Below, piece after piece: positions 23,032 through 31,887 of a stretch of 45,337 nucleotides of DNA. The notes beneath the pieces are model-generated. The model did not search any database and was not told where the DNA came from. It was given only the letters and a program-made list of their open reading frames with translations. The first letter of the stretch is position 1. The number at the start of each line of letters is the position of its first letter. Source of the stretch: Clostridiaceae bacterium (GTDB taxonomy: Bacteria > Bacillota > Clostridia > Saccharofermentanales > Saccharofermentanaceae); assembly GCA_012729635.1 (NCBI GenBank), contig JAAYCT010000011.1:1-45337 (forward strand), given 5' to 3'. A program made the translations under genes and the position numbers.

Positions 23032-23105
23032 TGTAACATTTGACGTGCGTTTCGTGTTACACGGGTCTTTTCGCTTATTATAGACAAGGAAAGCAAGATG
23101 AGCAA
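23032..23105 (-). promoter_or_regulatory. Promoter and dyad upstream of the XRE operon
   Basis: On the minus strand TTGCTC (23105-23100), 17 bp and TATAAT (23082-23077). Downstream of the start site TGTTACA (23055-23061) and TGTAACA (23032-23038) form a perfect 7-bp inverted repeat with 16 bp between, a plausible operator for the XRE protein. Confidence 0.55.
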
Positions 23106-23198
23106 AGCCCGAAGAGCAATCGAAAGCGGCGGTGAAAAGAAAAGGGATGAATCCGGCCGGGGCGGGATCAATCCGGATTGGCGGCGCTTCCGGTGTCT

Positions 23199-24857
23199 TC
23201 AGTTTCTCTTCTGTTTCCGTAGAAGAGGGAAAAACTTCGCGTCTTCCAGCATCAGGTGATCGTGGATGACCTTGTTGATCAAAAAGGCGTAGAAGGCTCC
23301 GGTTCGAAAAGACTCTTTTTTCTGAAGCGAGTTCCAGAATGTCGCGCTCGACAAAAGAGAATTGTGGATCTCCCGATGCGCGTCCAGATCCAAATAGCCG
23401 GCGTCCGCCAAGATCTGTTCTTCATGCGCAAAATGCTCGGGTAAAAGGCGGCACAATTCTTCAAGAAGGCGAGCCTCTTCCTCGGGATATTGATAATAGT
23501 ATGCTTCCAAGAGTCTTTTGCCGGTTTGGAACAACGCTTTGTGCTCCGAATCGATCGCGGTGTTTCCGGATTCGAATTCGCTCTGCCACGGGATGACCTC
23601 GATCCGCTCCTTCGAGAGGTAGAGCATGTCGGAGGTGACGGTTCGGTTGCGGCCGTTGTTTTTGGCCAAGTACAGGGCGGTGTCGGCGCGCGTGTACCAG
23701 CGCTGAAGGTCGTCTTCCGCGAAAAGTTCCGCGACCCCGAAGCTCGCGGTGACATGCCCGACGCCTTTGAAATCAAAGGCTTCGACGGCCTCGCGCATTT
23801 TCTCCGCGACGGTGAACCCGCTGGCGGTCCCGGCGCCCGGCAATAAGACGGCAAACTCTTCGCCTCCGACGCGCGCGACCGTGTCCGTGGTCCGGCAATT
23901 TGCGGTAAGGAGCTTTACCAGAGAGATCAGGACGCTGTCGCCGACCGGGTGGCCGTAGGTATCGTTCACATTTTTAAAGTGATCGAGATCGACCATCAGG
24001 AGCGTAGAGATGATGCCCTTTTTGGAGAATTGACCGATCAGGCGTTTCGCCTCGTGCTCGAAAAACTTGCGGTTGGCGGCGCCGGTCAGCGCATCCGTAG
24101 TAAATTCCTTCTCAAGACTCAGGGACAGCGAAAATGCATCGGAAATATCCCGCGCCGATGCGATGATGTAGGGCGGGAAGGGGATCGACTTCCACTGCAG
24201 ATACCGGTACTCGCCCGACTTGGTACGGTACCGGTTGATAAAATGCGGCACCGGTTTGCCCGAATTGAGGCGCCGTACCGCATCCAGCGTCGGCTTCAGA
24301 TCATCCGGATGAACATATTCAAGGAGCGGAGTACCTTCGACATCCCCAATCGCATAACCCAAGCTATTTGAAAACTCTTCGTTTACGCGAACAAAGCGCC
24401 CTTCCGCGTCCGCAATGCAGAGAATGTCCGTCGAGACAGTCAGGAAAATATTCAGCGGGAAAGCGCGCTGTACATCTTTACTGCCGCGCAGTACCACACC
24501 GACATAGTGATCCCCCATGGAAAACGCGTCGATCACGACAAAATGATCCTCTCCCTCGGCAAAAAGCGAGGAGAAGGTGCTCCCGTCCCGGCGCGCGTCC
24601 TCCAGAACTTTCCGATACTCCGAAAGGACGCCCCACGACTCGAACACGGATTCGACACAAGGCGATACGCCCCCGCCGGAATCATCGTCGCAAATCCCCG
24701 GTTTCCCGTCGCATGCATTTTCCCGGATCCAACGCTCCGCCGCCGCATTCATCCGCTCACAGCGAAAGGTCGTGTTTTCGACGTCGTCGTCGGGATCGAA
24801 GGCGTAGACCAACTTCGGAGAGTGTGCCTGATCGAAAAAAAGTTCGGTGATATTCAT
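23199..24857 (-). CDS. PAS-GGDEF-hemerythrin protein, probable oxygen-responsive diguanylate cyclase
   Basis: The 553-residue cytosolic protein starts at ATG 24857. Residues ~145-255 are a PAS domain (DILCIADAEGRFVRVNEEFS, EYVHPDDL, ASARDISD). Then comes a GGDEF domain with TDALTGAANRKFFEHEA and GGEEF at ~332-336, with RTTD five residues before it as an I-site. Residues ~423-550 form a bacteriohemerythrin with di-iron ligands visible as DSEH (His440), HFAHEEQIL (His476, His479, Glu480/481), DAHREIH (His495, His499) and HDHLMLED (His533, Asp540). It should couple O2 or redox state to c-di-GMP synthesis. The -10 box TATAAT is at 24890-24885. Confidence 0.93.
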   Translation of the reverse strand: MNITELFFDQAHSPKLVYAFDPDDDVENTTFRCERMNAAAERWIRENACDGKPGICDDDSGGGVSPCVESVFESWGVLSEYRKVLEDARRDGSTFSSLFAEGEDHFVVIDAFSMGDHYVGVVLRGSKDVQRAFPLNIFLTVSTDILCIADAEGRFVRVNEEFSNSLGYAIGDVEGTPLLEYVHPDDLKPTLDAVRRLNSGKPVPHFINRYRTKSGEYRYLQWKSIPFPPYIIASARDISDAFSLSLSLEKEFTTDALTGAANRKFFEHEAKRLIGQFSKKGIISTLLMVDLDHFKNVNDTYGHPVGDSVLISLVKLLTANCRTTDTVARVGGEEFAVLLPGAGTASGFTVAEKMREAVEAFDFKGVGHVTASFGVAELFAEDDLQRWYTRADTALYLAKNNGRNRTVTSDMLYLSKERIEVIPWQSEFESGNTAIDSEHKALFQTGKRLLEAYYYQYPEEEARLLEELCRLLPEHFAHEEQILADAGYLDLDAHREIHNSLLSSATFWNSLQKKESFRTGAFYAFLINKVIHDHLMLEDAKFFPLLRKQKRN

Positions 24858-25021
24858 AATCAAACCCCGGCGCTTTTTTCTTACATTATAGCACCGGGGC
24901 AGTTCAATTATTACGACCAAATTATATGTCGTCTCTCGTTTCCTTTGAAAGGCTTCAAATAGAAATCCTCGGACAGGAAGTGTACAACGATTGCGAACTC
25001 GATTACTGAAGGAGTTTGCCG

Positions 25022-27271
25022 TTACCCGGGGAAATACATCTCCCTGATTACCGCGTCGACCTCTGCACGTACCGCGGCTGCTTCGGTATCCGAGAGGTTC
25101 GTCAGATCGCCCCAGACCATGGCATACCATATCGTACGATTGAATGGACCGTTATACGGTGTTTCAAGGCCGGTCGCGTCAAAGTACACGGTGATACAGT
25201 AAGAATTCTCGCTGTTATGAATAATCATCTCATATGAGTCCGAGCAGTGATATTCATAAGTCGAATTTATGAACCAGTAGTCGTCTTCGGGTATATTCAT
25301 CCGCATAAGGAAGTCCTTGCCCGGAGAGAAATCCTCCCCCTTAAGCCCGTTGCAAAAGCGTACCCCCATTTCTGTGTTTTCGGCCTCGTACCACTCCCAG
25401 TCAAAATTGGAGTCGTACAGTTCTACCTCATACCCGCGTTCGGTAAGAACATTGACGAAGTCCGAAGAAAAGTCGAATGCTGCGTTTTCCGGCCATTCGG
25501 AGGGGTTTTGATTGGGATTATATGCACCGGGGAAGTTTAGCCCCAGCTTTTCTGTCGCTGTAATGAAAGTCTGGAGGCGCGGAACTTCCATGACTATTTC
25601 GGCATGAATGACACTGCTTCCGGTTTGGTAAGTGATATACAAAGTGTTATTTTTTTCGTAGTAACCGTCTGTGTCGAAAAACAGGAGAGCAGAATCGGTA
25701 CTCATGAAGCGTAAAACAAAGCTGTCGTACGGATACGGATTCAGTGAATCAGCGTAGTAATATTCCATTATCATTTGAACGACTGCCTGATTTGCGTCCT
25801 CTTCCGAATTAAAATTGTGGCAACGAACTACATCCTTACCGTCTGAACTTTTGGCTTCCCATCCGTAGATAATTTTCTCGTTGTGTATGCCTGTGCTTTC
25901 TTCCACCACATATCCGGCTTCCGAGAATACTGTCTGAAAGTTACTGACATCGACCGGCGAAGTGGTGATATATTCGAGCGGATTGAGACCGTCGAAATTT
26001 TGAGAGGATTGCATATTTAGCACGTCACGGTAACTGATTCTCTCGCCGTCCACATCGATAAACAGGTTGTCGTATGGGTCATTCGGGTCATCCCAAACCG
26101 GATTTGTCACAGTGGGCTCTGCCGAGGTCGTCGGTGTTGTTTGCGAAGCATCGGCTGTGCTCTCGATGAGCGAAGCGGTTGTTTCCGTGGTCTGATTTGC
26201 AGCTTTAACATTCTGAAGCGGATTGAAAATCAGCCCGAGTACGACAATGCCGACGAGGACGGTAGAAGCAAGAATAATCCACAGAGCCGGCTTTCGGTAA
26301 CCGAGGACATTTTTGATGCGGCCTTTAAGGTTTCCTTCACCGAACGCAAGGGGAGTCGCGTGTAATAAGCTTCTACCCGTCGCCAGAGACAGAAGGGAAG
26401 AGGAATAATTCTTTTTGATCCCGTAACCCAGCTCGCGGATTACCTTCTCGTCGCATGACATTTCCATATCGCGACTCATGAACGCAAACGCGAGCCAGAC
26501 AAGAGGATTAAACCAATGGATACAAGTGATCGCGAAAAGGATCGCCTTTACGACATAGTCGCCCCTTTGGATATGGATTTGCTCATGTCTCAAAATGTGG
26601 GCACGTTCGGAATCCTCAAGGCCCGAAGGGATGAAAATTCCGGGTCGGAAAATGCCAAACAGAAACGGTGAGGGGATGCTCGGAGATTCGAAAATATTGG
26701 CTTCAAGCCAAACAGATGAGCGGAGACGCTTTTTTAGATTAATATATGCGATGAAATTATACGACAAAAGTGAAATCAACCCGACCAGCCAAACGATCGA
26801 AAAAATCTGCGTCATTGACGGGTTCATTGTCCCGGAATTGCCGGTTTCCGTTGCGCCTTCCGAAGAAGTCACCCGATCGCGTGCCGTAATCTGTGCTTGC
26901 GGCAGGTTCTGTGTCGCGGGAAATGCATTGATCTCCTGGTTCTCAGAATCTATCGGAGAAACATCACCATTTGCTTCCCGGATCGGATTGATTTCACCCG
27001 CTTCCGCAGTGAAAGAAGGATCGAAGACCGGGTTTGCCTTTTCGCTCACCCATGCGGTAACGCTGTGATCGCTGACCGCTTGAGGAACAAGGCTGACCGG
27101 ACTTTCCGGAGTGAAGGGTAATGCCAGACGAATGAATACGGCAATCCACAAAATATAGGAGAACGATTTGGGCGCTTTTCGTAAAAACAGCCGAATCAGT
27201 AAGACGATTGCGATACAATAGGCGGAGACTAGGCTCATATCCAGGATTTTCAAAAAAACGGCTTCCATCAT
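25022..27271 (-). CDS. BlaR1/MecR1-like M56 membrane metalloprotease with unusual sensor domain
   Basis: The 749-residue protein has four membrane helices (~13-30, ~37-52, ~157-176, ~325-347) and an M56 zinc protease site HEQIH at 229-233 with a downstream SRDMEMSCDE. In BlaR1 proteins this cytoplasmic protease is switched on by an extracellular sensor and leads to loss of BlaI. Here the ~400-residue outer part lacks the penicillin-binding SxxK/KTG pattern. It seems to hold two related units (VSNFQTVFSEAGYVVEE and SDFVNVLTERGYEVELY). It overlaps blaI by 4 bp. The ligand is unknown; beta-lactam sensing should not be assumed. Confidence 0.9.
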   Translation of the reverse strand: MMEAVFLKILDMSLVSAYCIAIVLLIRLFLRKAPKSFSYILWIAVFIRLALPFTPESPVSLVPQAVSDHSVTAWVSEKANPVFDPSFTAEAGEINPIREANGDVSPIDSENQEINAFPATQNLPQAQITARDRVTSSEGATETGNSGTMNPSMTQIFSIVWLVGLISLLSYNFIAYINLKKRLRSSVWLEANIFESPSIPSPFLFGIFRPGIFIPSGLEDSERAHILRHEQIHIQRGDYVVKAILFAITCIHWFNPLVWLAFAFMSRDMEMSCDEKVIRELGYGIKKNYSSSLLSLATGRSLLHATPLAFGEGNLKGRIKNVLGYRKPALWIILASTVLVGIVVLGLIFNPLQNVKAANQTTETTASLIESTADASQTTPTTSAEPTVTNPVWDDPNDPYDNLFIDVDGERISYRDVLNMQSSQNFDGLNPLEYITTSPVDVSNFQTVFSEAGYVVEESTGIHNEKIIYGWEAKSSDGKDVVRCHNFNSEEDANQAVVQMIMEYYYADSLNPYPYDSFVLRFMSTDSALLFFDTDGYYEKNNTLYITYQTGSSVIHAEIVMEVPRLQTFITATEKLGLNFPGAYNPNQNPSEWPENAAFDFSSDFVNVLTERGYEVELYDSNFDWEWYEAENTEMGVRFCNGLKGEDFSPGKDFLMRMNIPEDDYWFINSTYEYHCSDSYEMIIHNSENSYCITVYFDATGLETPYNGPFNRTIWYAMVWGDLTNLSDTEAAAVRAEVDAVIREMYFPG

Positions 27272-27648
27272 TTCTCCTCCTCGTACTCGTTGATGATTCT
27301 CATGATTGCCTCGTATTCGGCTTTGCTGATTTTCTTCTTCGGGACAAATGCGGCCAGGAAGCGGGGAATAGAACCGCCGAAATTTGTCTCGACGAATTGT
27401 TCGCTTTGAATTCGAAGATATTCTTCCTTGCTAACGAGAGAACTCACGGTTGCGTCGATATTCTGAAATAAACGCTGATCGCACAGCTTTTTAAGAAATG
27501 TATAGGTCGTCGATTTTTTCCACGCAAACCGGTCGGCACAGAGGCGAACCAGGTCGCCGGAATTGATTGGCTCGTTCTTCCAAATCAAGTCGGCAAACTT
27601 TCTCTCGGTTTCGGTCATGTTGTAATCCGGGCATTGAACCTCATCCAT
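27268..27648 (-). CDS. blaI: BlaI/MecI-type repressor
   Basis: The start at ATG 27648 follows AGGAGG; the upstream TTG at 27666 is not needed. The 126-residue protein has the Penicillinase_R winged helix: MTETERKFADLIWKNEPINS, RFAWKKSTTYTFLKKLCDQR, then the wing and a C-terminal dimer helix including FVPKKKISKAEYEAIMRIIN. It should bind the two dyads upstream and be released when the M56 protease encoded downstream is activated. No beta-lactamase or PBP gene lies in the window, so targets beyond its own operon are unknown. Confidence 0.93.
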   Translation of the reverse strand: MDEVQCPDYNMTETERKFADLIWKNEPINSGDLVRLCADRFAWKKSTTYTFLKKLCDQRLFQNIDATVSSLVSKEEYLRIQSEQFVETNFGGSIPRFLAAFVPKKKISKAEYEAIMRIINEYEEEK

Positions 27649-27669
27649 GTGAATATCCTCCTGCAATGG

Positions 27670-27724
27670 GGTCGGTAAATTACCGACCTAATGCAAGTCT
27701 ATAACTTACCGACCTGCTTGTCAA
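27670..27724 (-). promoter_or_regulatory. blaI promoter with two BlaI-type operators
   Basis: On the minus strand TTGACA (27724-27719), 17 bp and TAGACT (27701-27696). Operator 1 is the perfect dyad GGTCGGTAA-A-TTACCGACC (27670-27688). Operator 2 (27696-27714) has TTACCGACC on one side and the imperfect AGTCTATAA on the other, with the same 19-bp layout. The centres are 26 bp apart; operator 2 covers the -10 box and spacer. Confidence 0.85.
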
Positions 27725-28068
27725 GAGTTGATTTTCGCCGGCTTTTCAATTGTTTCCGTAAAAAAATGTAAAATAGTCCGGTAGGTGGCCCACTTGGATT
27801 TTTCCCTCAGCCGTGCCGATTTTGAACTCATCGAAAAACAGTTTGACTTCGGGCATCCGTTTCTCTATTATCCGCCAAACAATTAAGCTCCTCTCGCAAC
27901 TTCAGGTTGCGTCACGGATAAAAAGCGGAACCGGAGGTTGGTGGATGTATTGATGAAGTGGCGCGACAATGACTATGAGATTTGAAAGATCAGGAAAGGG
28001 GTATTGAATATGAGTAACGAGATTCCGGTTCAATTCGAAAAACGGAGACCCCCGGCTTTTCGAAAAGA

Positions 28069-28200
28069 AACCACCACTTCTACGTGAATAAGTGCGGCTT
28101 TCATGTGGTTCGTATCGATCATCCGAAAGACCCCCGCGAGGAAAGTTATATACTGGAGAAAGATATGAGCCGTGATATCGGCAAGGAGGGATCAAAATGA
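28069..28200 (+). pseudogene. C-terminal remnant of a GNAT acetyltransferase
   Basis: One frame reads HHFYVNKCGFHVVRIDHPKD then PREESYILEKDMSRD and a stop. The FYxNxCGF...H...ILEKDM layout is the C-terminal end of GNAT N-acetyltransferases as I know them. The start and acetyl-CoA-binding part are missing or frameshifted. A frame from the ATG at 28011 (MSNEIPVQFEKRRPPAF) ends after 26 codons. The stop overlaps the start of the XRE gene (ATGA), so the two were once coupled. The rest of 27725-28068 shows nothing. Confidence 0.6.
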
Positions 28201-28898
28201 GCTTTGGTGAAAATCTTCAGTTTCTTCGTAAAATGCATCGGTCGATGACACAGGAGGAGCTCGCGGAGCAAATGGGCGTTTCACGCCAGACCGTGTCGAA
28301 GTGGGAGATGGGCAGCGCTTTTCCCGAGACGGAAAAGGCAATCGCACTGTCACGGCTTTTCAACTGCTCGCTCGACGAGCTCCTTTGTCAGGACATGAAT
28401 TCCGGAAACGACGCATACGAGAATCTTCGCGTCGAGACGGTCCCTGCGTTCGCAACCGTTCGCTACGCGGTGATCAGCCATGAACCTGAGGATGACGCGA
28501 TGCACCACATCCGAGGGTGGGCGGTACGGGCCGGGATCGAAGAACCGGAGGTCATCGGGTGGGATTTCCCGTTTGTATCCCAGGAGCAGATCAATGTCTT
28601 TCACATGCACGGATATTGTGCCGCATGTGTCCTTCCCGAAAAGCAGGCGGGCGTTGATTATGCCGGCTTCGGCCTCGAGGTCATCCGCCAGTCCGAGTCG
28701 AGGTACGCGGTCATCACGATCCGTGAGCCTTTTACCGCACCCTTCGTATTGATTCCGAACGCCTACAAAACCCTTCTGCGCTTCATTGAGGTGAACGTCA
28801 TCGCGAAAAAGGCGCCCCCGGAGGCGATCGGGTGCTTTGAGAAAGTCTACCGCAAGGATGGCATAGAATTTATGGACGTGTATATGTGCGTCGGATAG
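28197..28898 (+). CDS. XRE-family regulator with C-terminal effector-binding-like domain
   Basis: AAGGAGGG precedes ATG 28197. The 233-residue protein has an XRE helix-turn-helix (residues ~5-60: LQFLRKMHRSMTQEELAEQM, VSRQTVSKWEMGSAFPETEK). The ~155-residue C-terminal part has VETVPAFATVRYAVISHEPE, YCAACVLPEKQAGVDYAGFG and EVYRKDGIEFMDVYMCVG-like ends. This resembles GyrI/AraC effector-binding folds that bind small hydrophobic compounds. It probably controls neighbouring genes in response to such a ligand. Its former operon partner, a GNAT gene, is decayed. Confidence 0.8.
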   Translation: MSFGENLQFLRKMHRSMTQEELAEQMGVSRQTVSKWEMGSAFPETEKAIALSRLFNCSLDELLCQDMNSGNDAYENLRVETVPAFATVRYAVISHEPEDDAMHHIRGWAVRAGIEEPEVIGWDFPFVSQEQINVFHMHGYCAACVLPEKQAGVDYAGFGLEVIRQSESRYAVITIREPFTAPFVLIPNAYKTLLRFIEVNVIAKKAPPEAIGCFEKVYRKDGIEFMDVYMCVG

Positions 28899-29094
28899 GT
28901 TTTATGGACTATAATGTAGGAACGGGTGCGCCGTGACGTGGACGCTCGAGACGAATTTTCTTCCGAAGGAGCCGATCGCCCTTTGACTCCGGAGGGGGGG
29001 CGACAAGGCAGTCTTTTGAAAAAGACCCAAGGAGAGATAACAGCGGGAAAGTCTTTCACAGAAGACCTGTTTATCAGTAAAGCGATCCCTGCGT

Positions 29095-30129
29095 TTACCA
29101 GATCTTCAACTTGATCTCCCCGGATCCGTTCGGGATCAGGGGCTCCTTATGGTTCGGGTCGAAGTAAGGGAGCAGGCGATTCCAGCTCGGCATCGGCTTT
29201 CCGGAGGCGCGAAGCACGGCGTCAAGGACCGAGGCCTGGCCGCCGATCTCGGAACGGCCGCCGGGGGCGTTCGCGTGGCCGAACATCGCGATACGGGCAG
29301 ACTCGCCGCGCATCTTTTTGGAAAGAAGAGATACGATATATCGCTCGGGCATCATGATGAGCGTCCGGAGACTTTTGGGCTCAAGCGGGTAGCCGAGGGC
29401 GCGCAGTGCGGCAAAGCATTCGTGACAGCCGCGCACTCCGAGTACGATCGCGTCGCGTGTGTTGCAGAAACGTTCCTGATCGCCGCCCGCGGCGTACATC
29501 GCCCCGGCAAGCGGGAATACGAGCGCCGCGTGGTACAGAAGATAGGAACGGATATTGTTGTTTTCGACCGTCGGAATGCCGGCTCCCGAAAAGATCTCGT
29601 GAAGGAGCGTGAGCGCCGGTCGGGCGGAGGCGTCGATGATGCCTGTAGTGGTCTTGGAGCGTCGGCTGTTTTCGCTTTTTTCGCGCGTGCGTCCGTCCAG
29701 ATAGCAGATGACACCGTCTTCCTCGTAACCGCCGAAGGCGCCGAAACCGGCGATGAATCGATCGTTTCCGACAAGACCGGCCTGTTCATCCAAATTTCCG
29801 AGATTGTTTCCGATCACAACAAATGCGCGGGCGGTGATGCGCTCTTGCTTCAGTCGAACAAGTACGTCCGTAATCTGTCCGGAGCGTACCGTGACCAGAA
29901 CGGCGTCGAATTCCGTGCCGGGCGCGAGGGTCTCGGTCACTTGGATTCCGGCGGTCTCTTCGCCCTCGTCCAGAAACAGGTTGCGGATCCGCAGGCCGCC
30001 GCTATGAAGGGCTTCGAGGCGCTTTCCGCGCGCCAGAACGGTCACGTCGTTTCCGGCCTCAGCCAGTCGGACCGCGTAGACGCTTCCGATCACACCCGCA
30101 CCGAAAATCAGTATTTTTTTGGACATCAT
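29095..30129 (-). CDS. Ketopantoate reductase (PanE/ApbA)-like oxidoreductase
   Basis: The start at ATG 30129 has GGAGGAGG. The 344-residue protein has an N-terminal Rossmann fold KILIFGAGVIGSVYAVRLAE (GxGxxG at ~9-14), then VLARGKRLEALHSGGLRI, FDAVLVTVRSGQITDVL and FVVIGNNLGN. This matches the NADPH-binding half of 2-dehydropantoate 2-reductases. The C-terminal half is less typical and lacks an obvious KxxxN...N/S catalytic block. It may reduce another 2-keto acid rather than ketopantoate. No pantothenate genes are nearby. A TATAAT on the minus strand lies ~25 bp upstream. Confidence 0.8.
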   Translation of the reverse strand: MMSKKILIFGAGVIGSVYAVRLAEAGNDVTVLARGKRLEALHSGGLRIRNLFLDEGEETAGIQVTETLAPGTEFDAVLVTVRSGQITDVLVRLKQERITARAFVVIGNNLGNLDEQAGLVGNDRFIAGFGAFGGYEEDGVICYLDGRTREKSENSRRSKTTTGIIDASARPALTLLHEIFSGAGIPTVENNNIRSYLLYHAALVFPLAGAMYAAGGDQERFCNTRDAIVLGVRGCHECFAALRALGYPLEPKSLRTLIMMPERYIVSLLSKKMRGESARIAMFGHANAPGGRSEIGGQASVLDAVLRASGKPMPSWNRLLPYFDPNHKEPLIPNGSGEIKLKIW

Positions 30130-30177
30130 AACGCACCTCCTCCATGAGGATATTATACTCCTCCGATGCGGGCGAAT

Positions 30178-30225
30178 GCGGATACCGGCAAAATCGGCGA
30201 AAAGTGCTCCGTTTGCCGGTATTTT
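30178..30225 (+). repeat. Dispersed hairpin repeat, copy 3
   Basis: GCGGATACCGGCAAAATCGG begins the unit. ATACCGGCAAA (30182-30192) pairs with TTTGCCGGTAT (30212-30222), and TTTT follows. It lies upstream of the ketopantoate-reductase-like gene and downstream of the helicase gene. It is the best preserved copy together with the one at 43998. Confidence 0.75.
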
Positions 30226-30381
30226 GGGCCGGAAGAAGCCTCACAGGGACTTCACTTCGAGATTCATAGCGGACAGATAATCTTGTCTCTGCGCCGCAAA
30301 AGGCTTGCTTTACGCGGATTTTCCGAACAAAAACATCGCCGGACTCTTTGGGGTAAAAACAGGAAATTCCGTTTTATTATC

Positions 30382-31719
30382 CTATATGGCCTCTTCCTGC
30401 CCGACGTATCGTCGGCGGGGATGACCTTTCCGTGAACGGGGGGATCCCGGTCCGTTTTTCTGCGAATTTTTGAACCGTGTACTGCTAGGATTTGCATGAT
30501 ATGATCTCGGTGCCGATCGGCTTTGCGAGCGGGCGGCGTAGGGAATGGGCGGTGCGGAAATCACGTCGGATTCGGTTATCGGGTAGGGGTGGTCCTTTTC
30601 GACCGGAAGTTCTTTTTCTATAAATTTTTGTATATCTCGAAGTAAAGGATACTCCTCGCCGCTGCAAAACGAGTATGCGGTTCCTCCGAGCCCCGCGCGA
30701 CCGGTTCGGCCGATGCGGTGAACGTAGGTCTCCGGGACCTCGGGAAGATCGAACTGAATGACATGGGAAAGTTCCTCGACATCAATGCCGCGGGCGGCAA
30801 TATCCGTCGCGACCAGGATTCGGGTGGTTCGACTTTTAAAATTTCCGAGTGCGTTCTGGCGTGCGTTCTGGGATTTGTTTCCATGAATGGCCTGGGCGGA
30901 CAGGCCGGCTTTTTCGAGAGACCGGACGATTTTGTCCGCACCGTGTTTGGTTCGCGAAAAGACCAGGGCCGAGTCGGCGTTGACGTTCTTCAGAAGGTGA
31001 GTCAACAGATTTATTTTATTCCCTCGGTCGACCCGGAATACTTTTTGCCGAATGGAATCCACCGTCGATGTGGGCGGCGTAATCTCAATGAGAAAGGGAT
31101 CCGACAGGATGGTTCCCGCGAGTGCTTCAATCTCGGACGGCATCGTCGCCGAGAAAAACATCGTCTGTCGCTCGGAGGGAAGACAGGAAACAATGCGCCG
31201 AACGTCATGAATCATGCCCATGTCGAGCATACGATCCGCTTCATCCAATACAAAAAATTCGATGTGATGGAGCCGGATATGGCCCTGATCCATCAGATCC
31301 AGAAGGCGACCCGGGGTCGCGACGAGGATATCAACGCCGGTCTGGAGGCTTCGCACCTGCGGATTCTGCGATACGCCGCCGAAAATGACCAGAGAGCGTA
31401 ATCGGAGATGCCGTCCGTAGGCCATAAAACAGTCGTTAATCTGAATGGCGAGCTCGCGCGTCGGAGCCAGTACCAGGGTGCGGATTTTGCGACGACCGCC
31501 GGAAATATCCGCGGTCCCCGGGTTCTGTCCGAGCTGTTGAAGGATCGGCAGGGCAAACGCGGCGGTCTTACCGGTGCCTGTCTGCGCGCAGCCGAGCAAA
31601 TCTCGGCCGGAAAGCAAAACCGGGATCGCGGCCTCCTGAATCGGCGTAGCCGAAGAATAGCCCTGTTCGTCCAGCGCCTTCAAAATGCGGGGCATCAGCC
31701 CCAATGTCGAAAAATTCAA
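30382..31719 (-). CDS. DEAD-box ATP-dependent RNA helicase
   Basis: The start is TTG 31719: AAAGGAG lies 6 nt upstream (31726-31732) and translation begins NFSTLGLMPRILKALDEQGY, the usual N terminus of RhlE/CshA-like helicases. An in-frame ATG at 31806 would add 29 odd residues. The 445-residue protein has all motifs: TPIQEAAIP (Q), AQTGTGKT (I), PTRELA (Ia), TPGRLLD (Ib), VLDEADRMLD (II), FSATMP (III), ALVFSRTKHGAD (IV), VATDIAARGID (V) and HRIGRTGRAG (VI). The basic, Ser/Arg-rich tail (~375-445) should bind RNA. Likely roles are ribosome assembly or cold-shock RNA remodelling. Confidence 0.95.
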   Translation of the reverse strand: MNFSTLGLMPRILKALDEQGYSSATPIQEAAIPVLLSGRDLLGCAQTGTGKTAAFALPILQQLGQNPGTADISGGRRKIRTLVLAPTRELAIQINDCFMAYGRHLRLRSLVIFGGVSQNPQVRSLQTGVDILVATPGRLLDLMDQGHIRLHHIEFFVLDEADRMLDMGMIHDVRRIVSCLPSERQTMFFSATMPSEIEALAGTILSDPFLIEITPPTSTVDSIRQKVFRVDRGNKINLLTHLLKNVNADSALVFSRTKHGADKIVRSLEKAGLSAQAIHGNKSQNARQNALGNFKSRTTRILVATDIAARGIDVEELSHVIQFDLPEVPETYVHRIGRTGRAGLGGTAYSFCSGEEYPLLRDIQKFIEKELPVEKDHPYPITESDVISAPPIPYAARSQSRSAPRSYHANPSSTRFKNSQKNGPGSPRSRKGHPRRRYVGQEEAI

Positions 31720-31858
31720 ATGAAACTCCTTTGAGCCGACGTACGTGCGGCGGCATGAATGTTGTATTCCATATATGACCAACAAAAAAGATGCCTGATT
31801 GAGCATCCCGTTGTCTCCGTTACATCCAATGCTTCGTTCATATACTGAACCGGAAAAG

Positions 31859-31887
31859 AGTATACCACATATTATGTGTCAACGAAA
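31859..31887 (-). promoter_or_regulatory. Possible helicase promoter with palindrome
   Basis: On the minus strand TATACT (31864-31859) lies 17 bp from TTTCGT; a TTGACA at 31882-31877 is too close (12 bp). CACATATTATGTG (31867-31879) is a perfect 13-base palindrome here, and GTTCATATACTGAAC follows downstream. A ~140-nt leader would precede the TTG start. Confidence 0.35.

Noticed and set aside
25022-27271. Beta-lactam resistance sensor
   Set aside because: The outer domain lacks penicillin-binding motifs and no beta-lactamase or PBP gene is near, so the call stays at M56/BlaR1-like.
29149-30147. 332-codon plus-strand frame opposite the ketopantoate-reductase-like gene
   Set aside because: The minus-strand frame has a Rossmann motif and GGAGGAGG; the plus frame is a codon-bias shadow.
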